Assembly (NCBI GenBank): GCA_030017655.1
Contig: JASEIM010000001.1
Span: 62,001 to 126,000 of the forward strand
Source of the DNA: Methanobacterium sp.
GTDB lineage: Archaea; Methanobacteriota; Methanobacteria; Methanobacteriales; Methanobacteriaceae
Reading direction: 5' to 3'
DNA length: 64,000 nucleotides
Shown: piece by piece, positions 26,301 to 36,283 of the stretch
Layout: each line of letters starts with the position of its first letter
How positions within the stretch are numbered: the first letter of the stretch is position 1
The notes under the pieces: generated by a model
Seen by the model: only the letters and a program-made list of their open reading frames with translations
The model's database searches: none
Told to the model about the DNA's origin: nothing
Position numbers and translations under genes: made by a program

Positions 26301-28608
26301 CGGTAATGTCTGTGCAAATTACTATTCCTGCAAATAAACCTTCATAGTGGATAAGATCTGCTGAGACATTTAACCATTTCTCCTCACCTGACTTTGTTAT
26401 AATTTTTAATTCGTAACTTTCTGTTCCTTTTTTGCCCTCCATTCTTTTATTAATACCTTTCTTCGCTATTTCCTTGTAATCTGGATGTATAAAATCCATA
26501 AAATCCATGGAAAGTAACTCTTCTCTTGTATATCCTAAAATGGATAGGGCAGCCAAGTTCACATAAAGAAGTCTTTTATCCTTGTAAACAAAGATGGCGG
26601 CTGGAGATGCATCTGAAAGTATTCTAAACTTCTCTTCACTCTCCCGCAGCGCTTCTTCTATATGTTTTCTCCTAGTAATATCAATGCAAATACCGATCAT
26701 CCATAGTGGGTTGCCATCTTCATCATATTCAGTTTTACCAATAGCATTAATCCATCGCACCTGGCCATCAGGCCTCACTATCCTGTATTCACTATCCAAG
26801 GTTTTATGCTCTTTAATTGATGTTTGAATCCGACTATGGGCTATTTCTTTATCTTCAGGATGTAATATTTTATCCCATGCCTCAAATGAAGCTTTAATTT
26901 TTGGTTCAAGTCCAAAGAGTTCAAACATCACTGGCGACCATTCAATATGGCCCGTTTTAATGTTCCAATCCCATATTCCAATTCTCGCAGCTCGAGAGGC
27001 TATATTTAAACGTTCATTTAAATAGTATAACTCTATTTCAGTTTCTTTAATATCGGTAATATCAAAAAGCTGTACTACAAAGCCCTTAAATTCTCCTTTT
27101 TCATCTTTTATAGGTCTTGAAGTAGTCGATGTCCACCATTCATCTCCATTTTTCTTAATTGATCTGTATTCTATGCTTTTTGTGCCTTCTCCTCTTGCAA
27201 ATGCGTTAGTGAATAATTCCTGAAGTCTGGGTATTTCATCTGGATGCACGCGCCACATGTTCTCTTTTATTTCTTCAGGAGTGTAACCGGTCATTTCTTC
27301 AGAATTAGGGCTTACATAAACGATTTCACCAACGGCATTTAAAATAACCAGTAAACTTGGAGAAGTATCCACAACACTTCTAAACCATTTTTCGCTCTTT
27401 TTTAAGGCCTTTTCAGTTTTTTTAAGCTCAGTAATATCCTGGTTAGTACCATAAATCTTGATGACCCTGCCCGATTCATCTTTAATTACCTCATTTTCGC
27501 TTAAAATAATTCGGGGGATGCCATCTTTACCAATAGTATTATAAGTAATGCTAAAATTCTTGCCAGTTTCGATACTCTTCTTTACAGCATCTTTGACTTT
27601 ATCACGATCTTCACTCACAATGAAACTCAAAAATAATTCATATGAGGGTTTTTCTTCTCCAGGAGTCATTCCTAAGAGGCGGTATGATTCATCAGACCAT
27701 TTAACCTCACCTGTTATCAGATCCCAGTTATAGCTTCCAATATGGGCAATATGCTGAGCTCTGGACAGTTCTGCCTCACTCTCACGAAGTGCTATTTGGG
27801 CTTTTTTACGATCTGTAATATCTTCAGCGGTTACTGCTATCTTTGAAACTTCTCCTCTTTCATTTAAAACAGGATGCAAATAACTTTTTATATATAATCC
27901 ATCCCTTCTGTCCACATAAGTTACTGGTTCACATGTCTTTATAGCTTGCTCTACCACTGCTTTTCTTTTTTTAGAAATCTCTTTCGGCAGTAAATCGTAT
28001 ATATTCAAGCCAATAATCTCATCTGTGTCCTTACCAAATCTATTTGCTAAAACTTCATTAGCTACTATAATATTACCTTGTGGATCTATGAGGAACGCAC
28101 CTTCAGGGAAAGCCTCTAATATTGTTTTAAAGTTATTTTCATTTTCATGCAGCCTTTCTTCCATCTGCTTTCGTCCTGTAATATCATTAAAAATAACGAT
28201 AAAATAATCCTTTTTTGGACTGTAAACTGAAACTTCAAACCATATATTCAGCTGGGGAGAGTATCCTTCTAATTTAGCAGGTTTTTCTTTGATTGCAACC
28301 TCTCCATAAAGTTTAAGCCATTGGGGGCTGAAATCTTTAAAATCAGGAAATAACTGACTTGCCTTTTTTCCTGCTGCCTGCCCTTTTTTTATTTTTAAGA
28401 TTTTCTCGAAGGTACTGTTTATCAGAATAAAAATATAGTCAACTGCTTCGCCATTTTCATTTAGAATAATCTTACAAAGGGCAAATCCTTCATCGGTACT
28501 ATCTAAAAGGTTTTCAAAAATTTGAAGTTTATTGATTAACTCATCTTCTGATATTTTCTCTTTGATCTTATTCTCTCTTTTTTCAAGCCCTTTATGCCTT
28601 TTAACCAT
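23350..28608 (-). CDS. Giant multi-PAS/GAF cytoplasmic sensor histidine kinase
   Basis: 1752 aa with no signal peptide or TM helix. About nine PAS/PAC units run from residue 25 to about 1330, many ending in DITERKKAE or DITDRKKAE. One GAF domain lies at about 1035-1185 between PAS units, and a second at about 1345-1490. HisKA is at about 1500-1580 (phospho-acceptor His in SHDLQEPLRTMG). HATPase_c at about 1620-1750 has NLIGNALKF, DNGIGL and GAGIGLAIVK. A GAGGGATC RBS supports the ATG. No response regulator is adjacent, so it is an orphan kinase; ligands are unknown. Confidence 0.88.
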   Translation of the reverse strand: MVKRHKGLEKRENKIKEKISEDELINKLQIFENLLDSTDEGFALCKIILNENGEAVDYIFILINSTFEKILKIKKGQAAGKKASQLFPDFKDFSPQWLKLYGEVAIKEKPAKLEGYSPQLNIWFEVSVYSPKKDYFIVIFNDITGRKQMEERLHENENNFKTILEAFPEGAFLIDPQGNIIVANEVLANRFGKDTDEIIGLNIYDLLPKEISKKRKAVVEQAIKTCEPVTYVDRRDGLYIKSYLHPVLNERGEVSKIAVTAEDITDRKKAQIALRESEAELSRAQHIAHIGSYNWDLITGEVKWSDESYRLLGMTPGEEKPSYELFLSFIVSEDRDKVKDAVKKSIETGKNFSITYNTIGKDGIPRIILSENEVIKDESGRVIKIYGTNQDITELKKTEKALKKSEKWFRSVVDTSPSLLVILNAVGEIVYVSPNSEEMTGYTPEEIKENMWRVHPDEIPRLQELFTNAFARGEGTKSIEYRSIKKNGDEWWTSTTSRPIKDEKGEFKGFVVQLFDITDIKETEIELYYLNERLNIASRAARIGIWDWNIKTGHIEWSPVMFELFGLEPKIKASFEAWDKILHPEDKEIAHSRIQTSIKEHKTLDSEYRIVRPDGQVRWINAIGKTEYDEDGNPLWMIGICIDITRRKHIEEALRESEEKFRILSDASPAAIFVYKDKRLLYVNLAALSILGYTREELLSMDFMDFIHPDYKEIAKKGINKRMEGKKGTESYELKIITKSGEEKWLNVSADLIHYEGLFAGIVICTDITEQKQIAEELKKSEEKSRLLIKYAPSMIYEIDFRGPKFISVNDVMSLTTGYTREELLSMNPSDLLVDESKKIFEKRVNKFLAGEEIDDSLEYTGRTKDGQIRYGLLNMSFTYENGKPVGALVVAHDITDRKKAEEELKKAYRYNRGLIEASVDPLVTIGPDGKITDVNMSTESITGYFRDELIGTDFSDYFTEPEKARKGYQQVFREGIVIDYPLEIKHKNGHKTPVLYNASVYKDESGEVIGVFAAARDITERKKAEEKIERHERLLNGINMVLRGSLTLETEEAVAGKCLEVAEELTGSEFGFLSEINPEGRMDALAFSPSALESFKIPPDMANRMLTNMEIASYWGRTIKEEKSQIVNKPESDPDRREFPEEHPKINSFLGVPLKKGIETIGMIGLANKKEDYTTKDAENIETLSVAFVEALMRKRAEIELKESYDILEKKVKERTVELEEAYGALSESEKRYRSTFENSRDAINVFSKDKRILDVNKQLIQLSGYSREELLSMKLEDLYPETAGFQTEERIKKMQKNMEIPIFEANLKTKHDQSIPVEIGVTPLKRSYGEDTVFLSNIRDITERKHAEKQLKEHVSQLDIYSKVITAANSSEDLQDLSKRVLHLFFDLMDFQGGGIYLIDKKEQIAKIVYSEGLSEDFVRTVGNIDITLPRYSKVLINGNSLFMDKIDISKSGVDHLSKYSLIVAVPIYSKDKIIGSFNLASNKRDSIDDNEKSILKSIGREIGTTITKLSYEKEMQELIEILKHSNEELQSFAYITSHDLQEPLRTMGNYAGLLKMRYEGRLDKDADDFLEYMVSGAQRMKEMIQGLLDYSRVGTQGGEFRKFSSEEALINALYNLQSAIEECHAEITHDKLPLIIADPDQITCVFENLIGNALKFRREGKKPKIHISARKEDNEYVFSVSDNGIGLEEEYSDRIFEVFKRLHAIGEYQGAGIGLAIVKRIIDRHGGKVWVESKLGKGSTFYFTVPIKK

Positions 28609-28860
28609 TATAGATCCCTCTTAGAGGAAGAGGATAGATTTTTAATCATTTTAATAACTAATTAATATTATTATATCAAACCCATTTATTATTTATGTTT
28701 TGATTTTTATTGAATTTAAAGCATGATCTTAGTTAAAATTATAACAACCATATAAAATAGGCTCTATTTAAACAAACCAGTAAAAGTAATGGAAATGAGA
28801 CAGTTTTACCATATACATGGGTTAAATTAATAAAAAAGAATTGTTTAACTAAATTAATAT

Positions 28861-29250
28861 CTAGTTATCTTTAAAATTTCTGGTAATATCTTCAATTATA
28901 AGCCCTGAAAAGTCTTTTAGTGTGCGTCCATCAAATTTCATGGGTATAATGGAGCAGGCCTTACAGCTTGGCTTATACTGGGTCTTAAATCCAGTATTAT
29001 GGTTTTTAGAGACACTTTCTGTCGTGGAATCATCCTTTATGCTGATTTCCCAGTACCATTCATATTCATCGCCCGCTGATTCCAATCCAATTTCAAGTAC
29101 TATCATTTTCCATTTTTCTGATTGCTCATCCCAGATGGTTCCAATGATGATTCTGCCCATAACAGGGATCTGTGGATTACTTGTTTCAATAAAATCAAAA
29201 TTCTTTAATGCGGTTTCAATCTCACTTAATGGTTCCAGTGTAACATTCAT
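28861..29250 (-). CDS. Hypothetical 129-aa protein
   Basis: Unrecognised. Soluble, mixed alpha/beta, with a CKAC pair (PSCKACSIIPMKFDG) at about residue 95. A GRIIIGTIWDEQSEKWKMIVLEIG stretch suggests beta strands. No informative neighbours: the kinase gene downstream is 250 nt away. Confidence 0.5.
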   Translation of the reverse strand: MNVTLEPLSEIETALKNFDFIETSNPQIPVMGRIIIGTIWDEQSEKWKMIVLEIGLESAGDEYEWYWEISIKDDSTTESVSKNHNTGFKTQYKPSCKACSIIPMKFDGRTLKDFSGLIIEDITRNFKDN

Positions 29251-29379
29251 ACATGATAATCCATGTTCTTCCTATAAAAAATATATGATTCAAGTATATC
29301 ATGTGGAATTATAAATCTTCCATTAATCGTTTCAGTTTATTTATAACAGTTTTTGCTCTTTAGTGCGAAACTAGACGGT

Positions 29380-30243
29380 TTAGAAATTTGGAATTAAAAA
29401 CTCAGCTACACCATACCCTTCTTTACCTTCCCAGTTATATAGGGAAAGAGTTTCTATGAGGTTCATCTTTTCATCAACCGGAATCATCCCAAATCTAATT
29501 ACCTCGCCAGAAACTGAATATTCAGACCCTTTTTTATCAAATAATATCATCTGGAACTTAGAAGGGATTCCATTGCTAAATTCAACATCTATATCTGATT
29601 TTACAAGTGGTTCATTAACTGAGCCTGTGTAAAAGTATCCAGCATCAATATCTCCTTCATCAACAGAAAGTTTGGTTACATTAAAAGCTTCATCTTCTGA
29701 AAATTCAGAATTGATCCACATCCACATCTTGGGAGATCCCCATTCCCTCACACCACGGCTTAAATCTCTCTCACCAAGTGCTTCAATTTCAAACACTTCT
29801 CCATCAACTTCAATGTTTCCAATGGCTCTTCCAAACTGTTCATAATGTTCAGAAGCAACATTAGATGACATTTCAGCCTGTTTTTGATTGACACAATCAA
29901 CATAATCCATAACTGGATTTAAAGCCTGCCATGTAACTTCCATCTTGACATTAAATTCTGTTTTAGATATTGGATTAAAAATTGAACCATCATATTTAAG
30001 TTTCCATTTATCTGATTCGATTTCCTCATAATTTAGGCCTGCAATACTCCATGGATTCTCATCACAGGGGGTTTCCAGTTTAATTCCTGCTATTATCTTT
30101 GGAGACATTAAATAGAAGAACACTGATTTTTCGTTTTTGTTGACCTTGTTTCCTATGCGCATAAAAGCGGTTAACTCATTATTTTTATCATGAAAATTAA
30201 AATAATAGCTTTCATTCCATTCTTCATGCTTTTTTACATCCAT
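29380..30243 (-). CDS. CrtC/DUF7064-like beta-rich protein paired with the PEP-utilizing enzyme
   Basis: 287 aa, soluble, rich in beta strand and aromatic residues. GERDLSRGVREWG around residues 155-170 with a following WMWINSEFSED resembles the conserved core of the hydroxyneurosporene synthase/CrtC-like lipocalin-type fold (DUF7064/7065 group), a tentative assignment. It starts 4 nt after the stop of the PEP-utilizing enzyme gene, so the two are cotranscribed and probably act together. Reaction unknown. Confidence 0.5.
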   Translation of the reverse strand: MDVKKHEEWNESYYFNFHDKNNELTAFMRIGNKVNKNEKSVFFYLMSPKIIAGIKLETPCDENPWSIAGLNYEEIESDKWKLKYDGSIFNPISKTEFNVKMEVTWQALNPVMDYVDCVNQKQAEMSSNVASEHYEQFGRAIGNIEVDGEVFEIEALGERDLSRGVREWGSPKMWMWINSEFSEDEAFNVTKLSVDEGDIDAGYFYTGSVNEPLVKSDIDVEFSNGIPSKFQMILFDKKGSEYSVSGEVIRFGMIPVDEKMNLIETLSLYNWEGKEGYGVAEFLIPNF

Positions 30244-30247
30244 AAAA

Positions 30248-32917
30248 TCACTTTATCCTTTTTTTATATACAACTCCTTTATTACCGTCTATAACTAACT
30301 CTTCACCTGTTCTAAATAGTTTAGTTGCGCCTTTAACGGCAGTTACAGCAGGTATTCTGTATTCGCGGGAAATTACAGCCCCATGGGATAATATTCCCCC
30401 GGTTTCAGTGATAAGGCCCCCAACTTTTGAAAATACTGATGTCCAGGCAGGATCTGTGTTACTGGTAATAAGAATTTCATTATCTTCAAGCTCTGATAAT
30501 TCCTCAATAGATTCAACAACCCTTGCCACACCATTAAATACTCCAGGACTTGCAGCTGCACCATAAACTGCATTCTGGTTATATTCCATAACAGTATCAT
30601 CAAATTCAATCCCATTTTTTATGAATTTTGGTGGAAGGGATGATTTATACCTGTAGAATTCCTTCTTTCTTTTTGAAATCATATTACTTATATCGAAACT
30701 TTCATCTAATTCTTTATTGAAAATTTCAAATAATTCAGCTTCATAGAGGAAGAAAACATCCTCCACTTCATTAATAACTTTTCTGGTTACCAGTCTTCTT
30801 CCCATCTCAAGGAGCATTAATCTCTGGCGGAAAAGAAGGTGATCCAGGTAGAATCTCTGGTTTTCCCTGAAAGTTAGGTAGGTCTGAGCCAGATTAAGCA
30901 CAATGGAAAAGATTTTTGCCTTGAAGAACCCGCCTTTTTGTTTTTTTATTTCCTTCAAAACTTCTTTTTCTGTTTTAAATCTATTGTAACGGCTTTCTGA
31001 CTCTTTTTTTCTTAAATCCAGATCAGAAGAAGATAATAATTTAATCACTTCCAAGACATAGGCTTTATCTTCTCTCCAGCGCGGATATAGAATTTCGCGG
31101 GTGTTTGATCTGTGCCCATAATCCTTAATGAATTTTTTAAACTCTTTTTTAAATTTTTTATTGGAAGAAATTAATTCATTAATCTCTAATTCATCCTGGG
31201 AACTTAAATCTGCTGAATTTATTTTTGCAAGCAGTTTACTATCTTTCCTTAATATTTTGGCCAGATCAGAAAATCTGATGTTCATCGCGACTGTTTTATT
31301 GTCATCTAAACCTGAAATTAAGCCAGCATAGAGGGATCCGTCATTATCATCCAGCCAATCAAGGAGCCAGTTTTTAATCATCAGATTGGTGGCTATTGAA
31401 TGGGAAACCATACCGTATCTAATTAATTGGTAGTGTTTAATGCCTGATTTTTCAATATCCCTGTAAAGCGATAGGAGTTCTGCGTTACTTAGTTTATCCA
31501 GGTCTTTTTTGTCGAAGTATTTACATTTTTTCATGAATCCCTTTGCCCATTTTCTATAGGCCTTATCTGTCTTGTGCATCATCCCATCAGGGTCTCTGAT
31601 AGCCACTAAAATCTGTGAAAGCAAGGTTTTATGTAATATGGAAGGATACTTTGATATTCTCTCCTGATCCTTTAATGGAAAATAGTTTAATAGCTCTTTA
31701 GACCTTGCAAATTTAGGGTAATATGAGAAAGCCTTCTCTAATACCCAACTATTAAAGTAAACCCTTGATTTATGGAGTTTTAATAGTTTAGAATCTGTAA
31801 TTTCCCTGTATCCCATTATACGGGCGCCTTCATGGTTCACATAATCTGTGAGCATTTTACCCATAACATCAAAAAAGAGCGGTGTTGTTGCATCAGCCCA
31901 GTACTCATCCCCATACGCCCGGGTCCATAAAATATCATCATTATCATCTTTGAGGGTGGTTACGGGGCGTGACTGGAGGATATAAACATTTCCATCTTCT
32001 ATGGCCCATTCAATGTCTTGAGGGGCATCGAAGAATTTTTCAAGCTCAACTGCTGTTTTTAATAATTTTCTGAGGCTTTCTTCATTAAGGCTTGTTTTTT
32101 CTATAAGTTCTACATCTATATCTTTTAAAGTGTTTTTACCCTCTTTCAGGAAATATCCTTTTTCTTTTCTTTTAATATTCTTTTCCAGTAACTTTCCATC
32201 TCTATTTAAAACATAAATGTCAGGTGTAACTATTCCGGAGACTATTGCCTCGCCAAGCCCCCATGTAGACTCGATAACAACGTCATTATTGCCATTAACA
32301 GGATTTGCAGTGAATGTAACGCCGCTTACATCTGCATTGACCATTTTCTGTACCGCTACAGCGATTCCTGCAGCTTTTGTATCTGAATCTAGCTGCTTGA
32401 TTGCAGAATCATGTCTGTATTTAACTGCTCTCGCATTCCAGTAAGATGCCCAGCATTCAATGACTCTTTCCAGGATATCATCTTTTTTAATATTTAAAAA
32501 ACTGTCTAATTGCCCTGCAAAGCTTGCATCAGGAAGATCTTCAGCCACTGCACTTGATCTAACAGCATAAAACCCTTCAGGGAGACTCTCTATCTGATTA
32601 TTAATCTCTAAAAATAGGTTTTCTGGAAGCTTATCTCCTTTTATTATACCTCTTATTTGTGAACATCCCTTAGATATAGAATTTTCATCTTTAAAATCAA
32701 TCTTATCAAGTATTTTTGAAATTTTAGCTTCTAATTCCTGTTTAATAAAAAAATCATATGCATCCACCGATACGATGAATGCTGGAGGGATATTGAATCC
32801 TGCATGTGACATTTTAGCAAGATTAAATGCTTTACCTCCAATTTTTTCAATCTGAAGGTCTTTTTCTTTAAGATCTATCACATACTCTGTACTACTATGG
32901 GCCTGCAATGTAATCAC
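30248..32917 (-). CDS. PEP-synthase-like phosphotransferase of the rifampicin-phosphotransferase layout
   Basis: 889 aa. Residues 1-320 are a PPDK/PEP-synthase ATP-grasp domain (GGKAFNLAKMSHAGFNIPPAFIV; AVRSSAVAEDLPDASFAGQ; VIESTWGLGEAIVSG; DIEWAIEDGNVYILQSRPV). The central ~450 residues are helical. The C-terminal 80 residues are the swivelling His domain (TETGGILSHGAVISREYRIPAVT), with the phospho-His in LSHGA. The PEP/pyruvate TIM barrel of true PEP synthase is missing, which is the layout of rifampicin phosphotransferase (~870 aa). The acceptor here is unknown. Start is GTG 32917 or TTG 32908. Confidence 0.72.
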   Translation of the reverse strand: MITLQAHSSTEYVIDLKEKDLQIEKIGGKAFNLAKMSHAGFNIPPAFIVSVDAYDFFIKQELEAKISKILDKIDFKDENSISKGCSQIRGIIKGDKLPENLFLEINNQIESLPEGFYAVRSSAVAEDLPDASFAGQLDSFLNIKKDDILERVIECWASYWNARAVKYRHDSAIKQLDSDTKAAGIAVAVQKMVNADVSGVTFTANPVNGNNDVVIESTWGLGEAIVSGIVTPDIYVLNRDGKLLEKNIKRKEKGYFLKEGKNTLKDIDVELIEKTSLNEESLRKLLKTAVELEKFFDAPQDIEWAIEDGNVYILQSRPVTTLKDDNDDILWTRAYGDEYWADATTPLFFDVMGKMLTDYVNHEGARIMGYREITDSKLLKLHKSRVYFNSWVLEKAFSYYPKFARSKELLNYFPLKDQERISKYPSILHKTLLSQILVAIRDPDGMMHKTDKAYRKWAKGFMKKCKYFDKKDLDKLSNAELLSLYRDIEKSGIKHYQLIRYGMVSHSIATNLMIKNWLLDWLDDNDGSLYAGLISGLDDNKTVAMNIRFSDLAKILRKDSKLLAKINSADLSSQDELEINELISSNKKFKKEFKKFIKDYGHRSNTREILYPRWREDKAYVLEVIKLLSSSDLDLRKKESESRYNRFKTEKEVLKEIKKQKGGFFKAKIFSIVLNLAQTYLTFRENQRFYLDHLLFRQRLMLLEMGRRLVTRKVINEVEDVFFLYEAELFEIFNKELDESFDISNMISKRKKEFYRYKSSLPPKFIKNGIEFDDTVMEYNQNAVYGAAASPGVFNGVARVVESIEELSELEDNEILITSNTDPAWTSVFSKVGGLITETGGILSHGAVISREYRIPAVTAVKGATKLFRTGEELVIDGNKGVVYKKRIK

Positions 32918-33034
32918 TTGTTTTAAAATAAGTAGAATTCTGTATCTATTTTAATGTTAGTAGGATAAAACAGTTGCCTTATTAAAAATCTAAGAAAATA
33001 TAAGAATGCCAAAAACTTAAAAATAATTCTTTTA

Positions 33035-36000
33035 TTAATTATCATTGACTTCTGAGCCGTCTTTTATTGGTACAGTAAAATAAAAGGTTGAACCTTTACC
33101 TAATTCGGATTCTACCCAAATATGCCCACCATGACGGTCAATAATCCTTTTAACAATGGCAAGTCCAATGCCTGCCCCACGATATTCCCCAATTGCATGC
33201 AATCTTTTGAATATTTCAAAGATTTTATCTGAATATTCCTCTTCAAGACCTATTCCATTATCACTTACAGAAAATACATATTCATCATCTCCTTTACTGA
33301 TTTTAATGCGGATTTCAGGCGGCACTCCTTCCCTGCGGAATTTTAAAGCATTACCAATGAGATTCTGGAAAACACGGCTTATCTGGTCTTTATCTCCATT
33401 AATTACAGGTAAAGGATCATAAACTATTTCAGCAGGGCACTCTTCAATTGCGGATTTCAAATTAATTAAGGCATCATTTAAAGCATCTCCGGCGTTAAAT
33501 TCCATAAATTCACCGCCGCGGGTTCCCACACGTGAATATTCAAGTAAACCCTGTATCATATCCTTCATTCTTGTTGCTCCGCCAGTCATAAATTCCAGGA
33601 AGTCATCGGCGTCCTCATCTAATTTTCCTTCATAACGCCGCTTTAAAAGACCAGCATAATTTCCCATAGTCCTTAATGGTTCCTGCAAGTCATGGCTTGT
33701 GATATATGCAAAACTCTGCAGTTCTTCATTTGAGCGTTCTAATTCATTTATTGTTTCTTTTAATTGTTTTTCAACATCTTTAAGTTCAGTTATATCTCTA
33801 ATAATTGCCACTATGTATTTTTCTCCAGTAATATCAGTGTAGAGGGTTTTTTTAGTGACTATGTAATGCACATTACCATCAGGGTCTGTGATTTCTTCTT
33901 CATTTACATTTTCCATACCAGTTTTGAGTACTTCTTCATCTTTTTCCCAGAAGACATCTGCTTCATGTGAAGGTAAGAAATCATAATCAGATTTTCCAAG
34001 AAGTTTTTCTCGTGGATATCCCATAAACTGGCAAAAAGCATCATTAAAAAGCACCCAACGATGCTGATTATCCTTAACAAAGACGGGATCAGCAATGGAA
34101 TTTATAATCTTATCCAGATAATTTCTTGACTCAATAAGAGCTTTTTCGGTCTGTTTACGTTCTGTAATATCACGAAAAACGACCTGAACTGCGGGTTTTC
34201 CTTTATAAGTTAGTGATGTGGCCACAGCTTCTACATCGATAACCGTTCCATCCAATTTTAAAAATTTTTGTTCGAAGGGCTCTGAACCTCCCTCTTCATA
34301 CATTTTTAAATTTCTTTTTTCTACCTCTTCTCTGTAGTCAGGATGCACAAAATCGATTACTGGTTTTCCAACAAAATCTTCTATGTCTCCCCCTAAGATT
34401 TTTGCTGCAGAATTATTGGCAGCTAAGAGTATACCATCAGAGTGGATGCCCCAAGCATCAAATGATTCTCTGAGCAATTTACGATATACTTCCTCACTTT
34501 CTCTTAGTTCTTCTTCTGCCATTTTACGTTCTGTAATATCACGGGAAATCCCAAGAATCACATCTTTTCCTTTCAATTTAAAAAGATGGGTATTAACTTC
34601 AACAGGTATTTTAGACCCGTCTTTGGCTACATGAACGTTTTCAAATGTAGCGCTGCCTGTTTCTAAGATTTTAAATACATCTTTTGGTGATTCTTCAATG
34701 CTTTTTTGTGTAAGATCTAAAGGAGTCATATTCAGCAGTTCCTCTTTGCTATAACCCAATTTTCTTGTGGCAGCTTCATTAACCTCTATAAATTTCCCTG
34801 GTTTTCCATCTATCAGTTCTCCTAATGTTATAGTATCCTCTGCATTGTTGAATAATTCACGGAATTTCTCTTCACTTTCACTCAATGCTTTATAAGCTTC
34901 TTCAAGTTCTTTTGTACGATTTTTAACCTGTTCTTCAAGATTATCACGGGCATTTCTTAATGTTTCTTCCATTTTTTTACGTTCTGTAATATCCGTACCA
35001 ATTAATAATCCTGCAGGTGAACCTTCATATTGGATTAGATTCGATGATACATCCAACCACTTCTCTTTTCCTTCTTTTGTGATTATTTTCATTTCGTTAT
35101 ATGATTTTTCTTTGCTACCAGCCATTCTTGCCTTGATTGCATTTTTTGCAATTTTCTTGTAATCTGGATGTGCAATGTCAAACCAATCCATTTTGAATAG
35201 TTCTTCTTTAGTGTAGCCTAAGATGGATTCAGAGGCCGGATTCGCATAAATAATTCTTTTATCTTGGTAAACTCCAATTGCTGCAGGGGAGGAATCAGCA
35301 AGTATCCTGAACTTTTCTTCGCTCTCTTTTAACTCTTCTTCAGCTTTTTTGCGTTCTGTAATATCTTCAAGAATTTCTACCGCTCCACTTATTCCCTCAG
35401 GATCATTGATTGCACTTGCTGTAGCTCGTAGCCACCTTCCTTTTTTACCAATTGCTGGAGATGCACATATTGTTGGGAAATAGGCCTCAATTTCATATGC
35501 TCCTTTCACAATTTTGGATTTGGCATTGTATGAAGGATACCAAATGGGAATTTCTTCAAACTTCTCTTCCATAACCAGATCCGCTAATAATGGTCTTTTT
35601 TCTTCATAAAATCCTTTCCAATGGTTTTTTGTGCCTACAACTTCTTCAGCAGTGACCCCACTGTATTCCTCAATGGCTTTATTCCAATAAAGAACTTTAT
35701 GATCCCTATCAATGACAAAGGTAAGAACAGGCGAACCATGAATTATATTTTTTAATCTATTTTCACTATCTTTTAATGCTTCTTCAGTTTTTTTACGTTC
35801 TGTAATATCTTGAATTTGCACCAAAAAACCAGAATCAATAACAGAAACAGTAAAATCTAAAAATAAAACTCCTTCTTTAGTGGGATGGTAATAATCAAAA
35901 TCTTTAAGCCATTTTAAATCTAAAGGTGCTTGAAATTTTATAAGACCCTCTTTAAGCAGTTTATCCTTCTTTTCTGCAATAGGAACGAAATCAAAGATGT

Positions 36001-36178
36001 TTCTTCCAATTATATCTTCTAATTTTGGAGTTCCCAACATTTTAAGAGCGGATTCATTGGCATTAGATATATTTGCATCCCTACCAAATAAAATAATTCC
36101 TATGGGGGATTTAAGGAATATTTCCTTAAATTCATCCCCTGATTTAGAGTCCTTTATGCCTTTTTTGGTACTTTTCAT
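33035..36178 (-). CDS. Multi-PAS cytoplasmic sensor histidine kinase, paralogue of the 23-kb kinase
   Basis: 1047 aa without TM segments. About six PAS/PAC units run from residue 10 to about 810, most followed by DITERKxxE. HisKA contains SHDLQEPLRTMG (His at about 830), and HATPase_c has NLIGNALKFRREG, DNGIGL and GAGIGLAIVKRI. The last 230 residues are nearly identical to the 1752-aa kinase 5 kb away, whereas the sensor modules differ in number and order. No GAF domain was noticed. No adjacent response regulator. Confidence 0.87.
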   Translation of the reverse strand: MKSTKKGIKDSKSGDEFKEIFLKSPIGIILFGRDANISNANESALKMLGTPKLEDIIGRNIFDFVPIAEKKDKLLKEGLIKFQAPLDLKWLKDFDYYHPTKEGVLFLDFTVSVIDSGFLVQIQDITERKKTEEALKDSENRLKNIIHGSPVLTFVIDRDHKVLYWNKAIEEYSGVTAEEVVGTKNHWKGFYEEKRPLLADLVMEEKFEEIPIWYPSYNAKSKIVKGAYEIEAYFPTICASPAIGKKGRWLRATASAINDPEGISGAVEILEDITERKKAEEELKESEEKFRILADSSPAAIGVYQDKRIIYANPASESILGYTKEELFKMDWFDIAHPDYKKIAKNAIKARMAGSKEKSYNEMKIITKEGKEKWLDVSSNLIQYEGSPAGLLIGTDITERKKMEETLRNARDNLEEQVKNRTKELEEAYKALSESEEKFRELFNNAEDTITLGELIDGKPGKFIEVNEAATRKLGYSKEELLNMTPLDLTQKSIEESPKDVFKILETGSATFENVHVAKDGSKIPVEVNTHLFKLKGKDVILGISRDITERKMAEEELRESEEVYRKLLRESFDAWGIHSDGILLAANNSAAKILGGDIEDFVGKPVIDFVHPDYREEVEKRNLKMYEEGGSEPFEQKFLKLDGTVIDVEAVATSLTYKGKPAVQVVFRDITERKQTEKALIESRNYLDKIINSIADPVFVKDNQHRWVLFNDAFCQFMGYPREKLLGKSDYDFLPSHEADVFWEKDEEVLKTGMENVNEEEITDPDGNVHYIVTKKTLYTDITGEKYIVAIIRDITELKDVEKQLKETINELERSNEELQSFAYITSHDLQEPLRTMGNYAGLLKRRYEGKLDEDADDFLEFMTGGATRMKDMIQGLLEYSRVGTRGGEFMEFNAGDALNDALINLKSAIEECPAEIVYDPLPVINGDKDQISRVFQNLIGNALKFRREGVPPEIRIKISKGDDEYVFSVSDNGIGLEEEYSDKIFEIFKRLHAIGEYRGAGIGLAIVKRIIDRHGGHIWVESELGKGSTFYFTVPIKDGSEVNDN

Positions 36179-36283
36179 TAGCGTGCACCAACTATATTTT
36201 TAAATTTTTAAATCTAAATAATTTATGATTCCATTTTAAAAAAAATTAAATCCCTTTCTGAGGCTTAAATTGGATTTAAAAGC

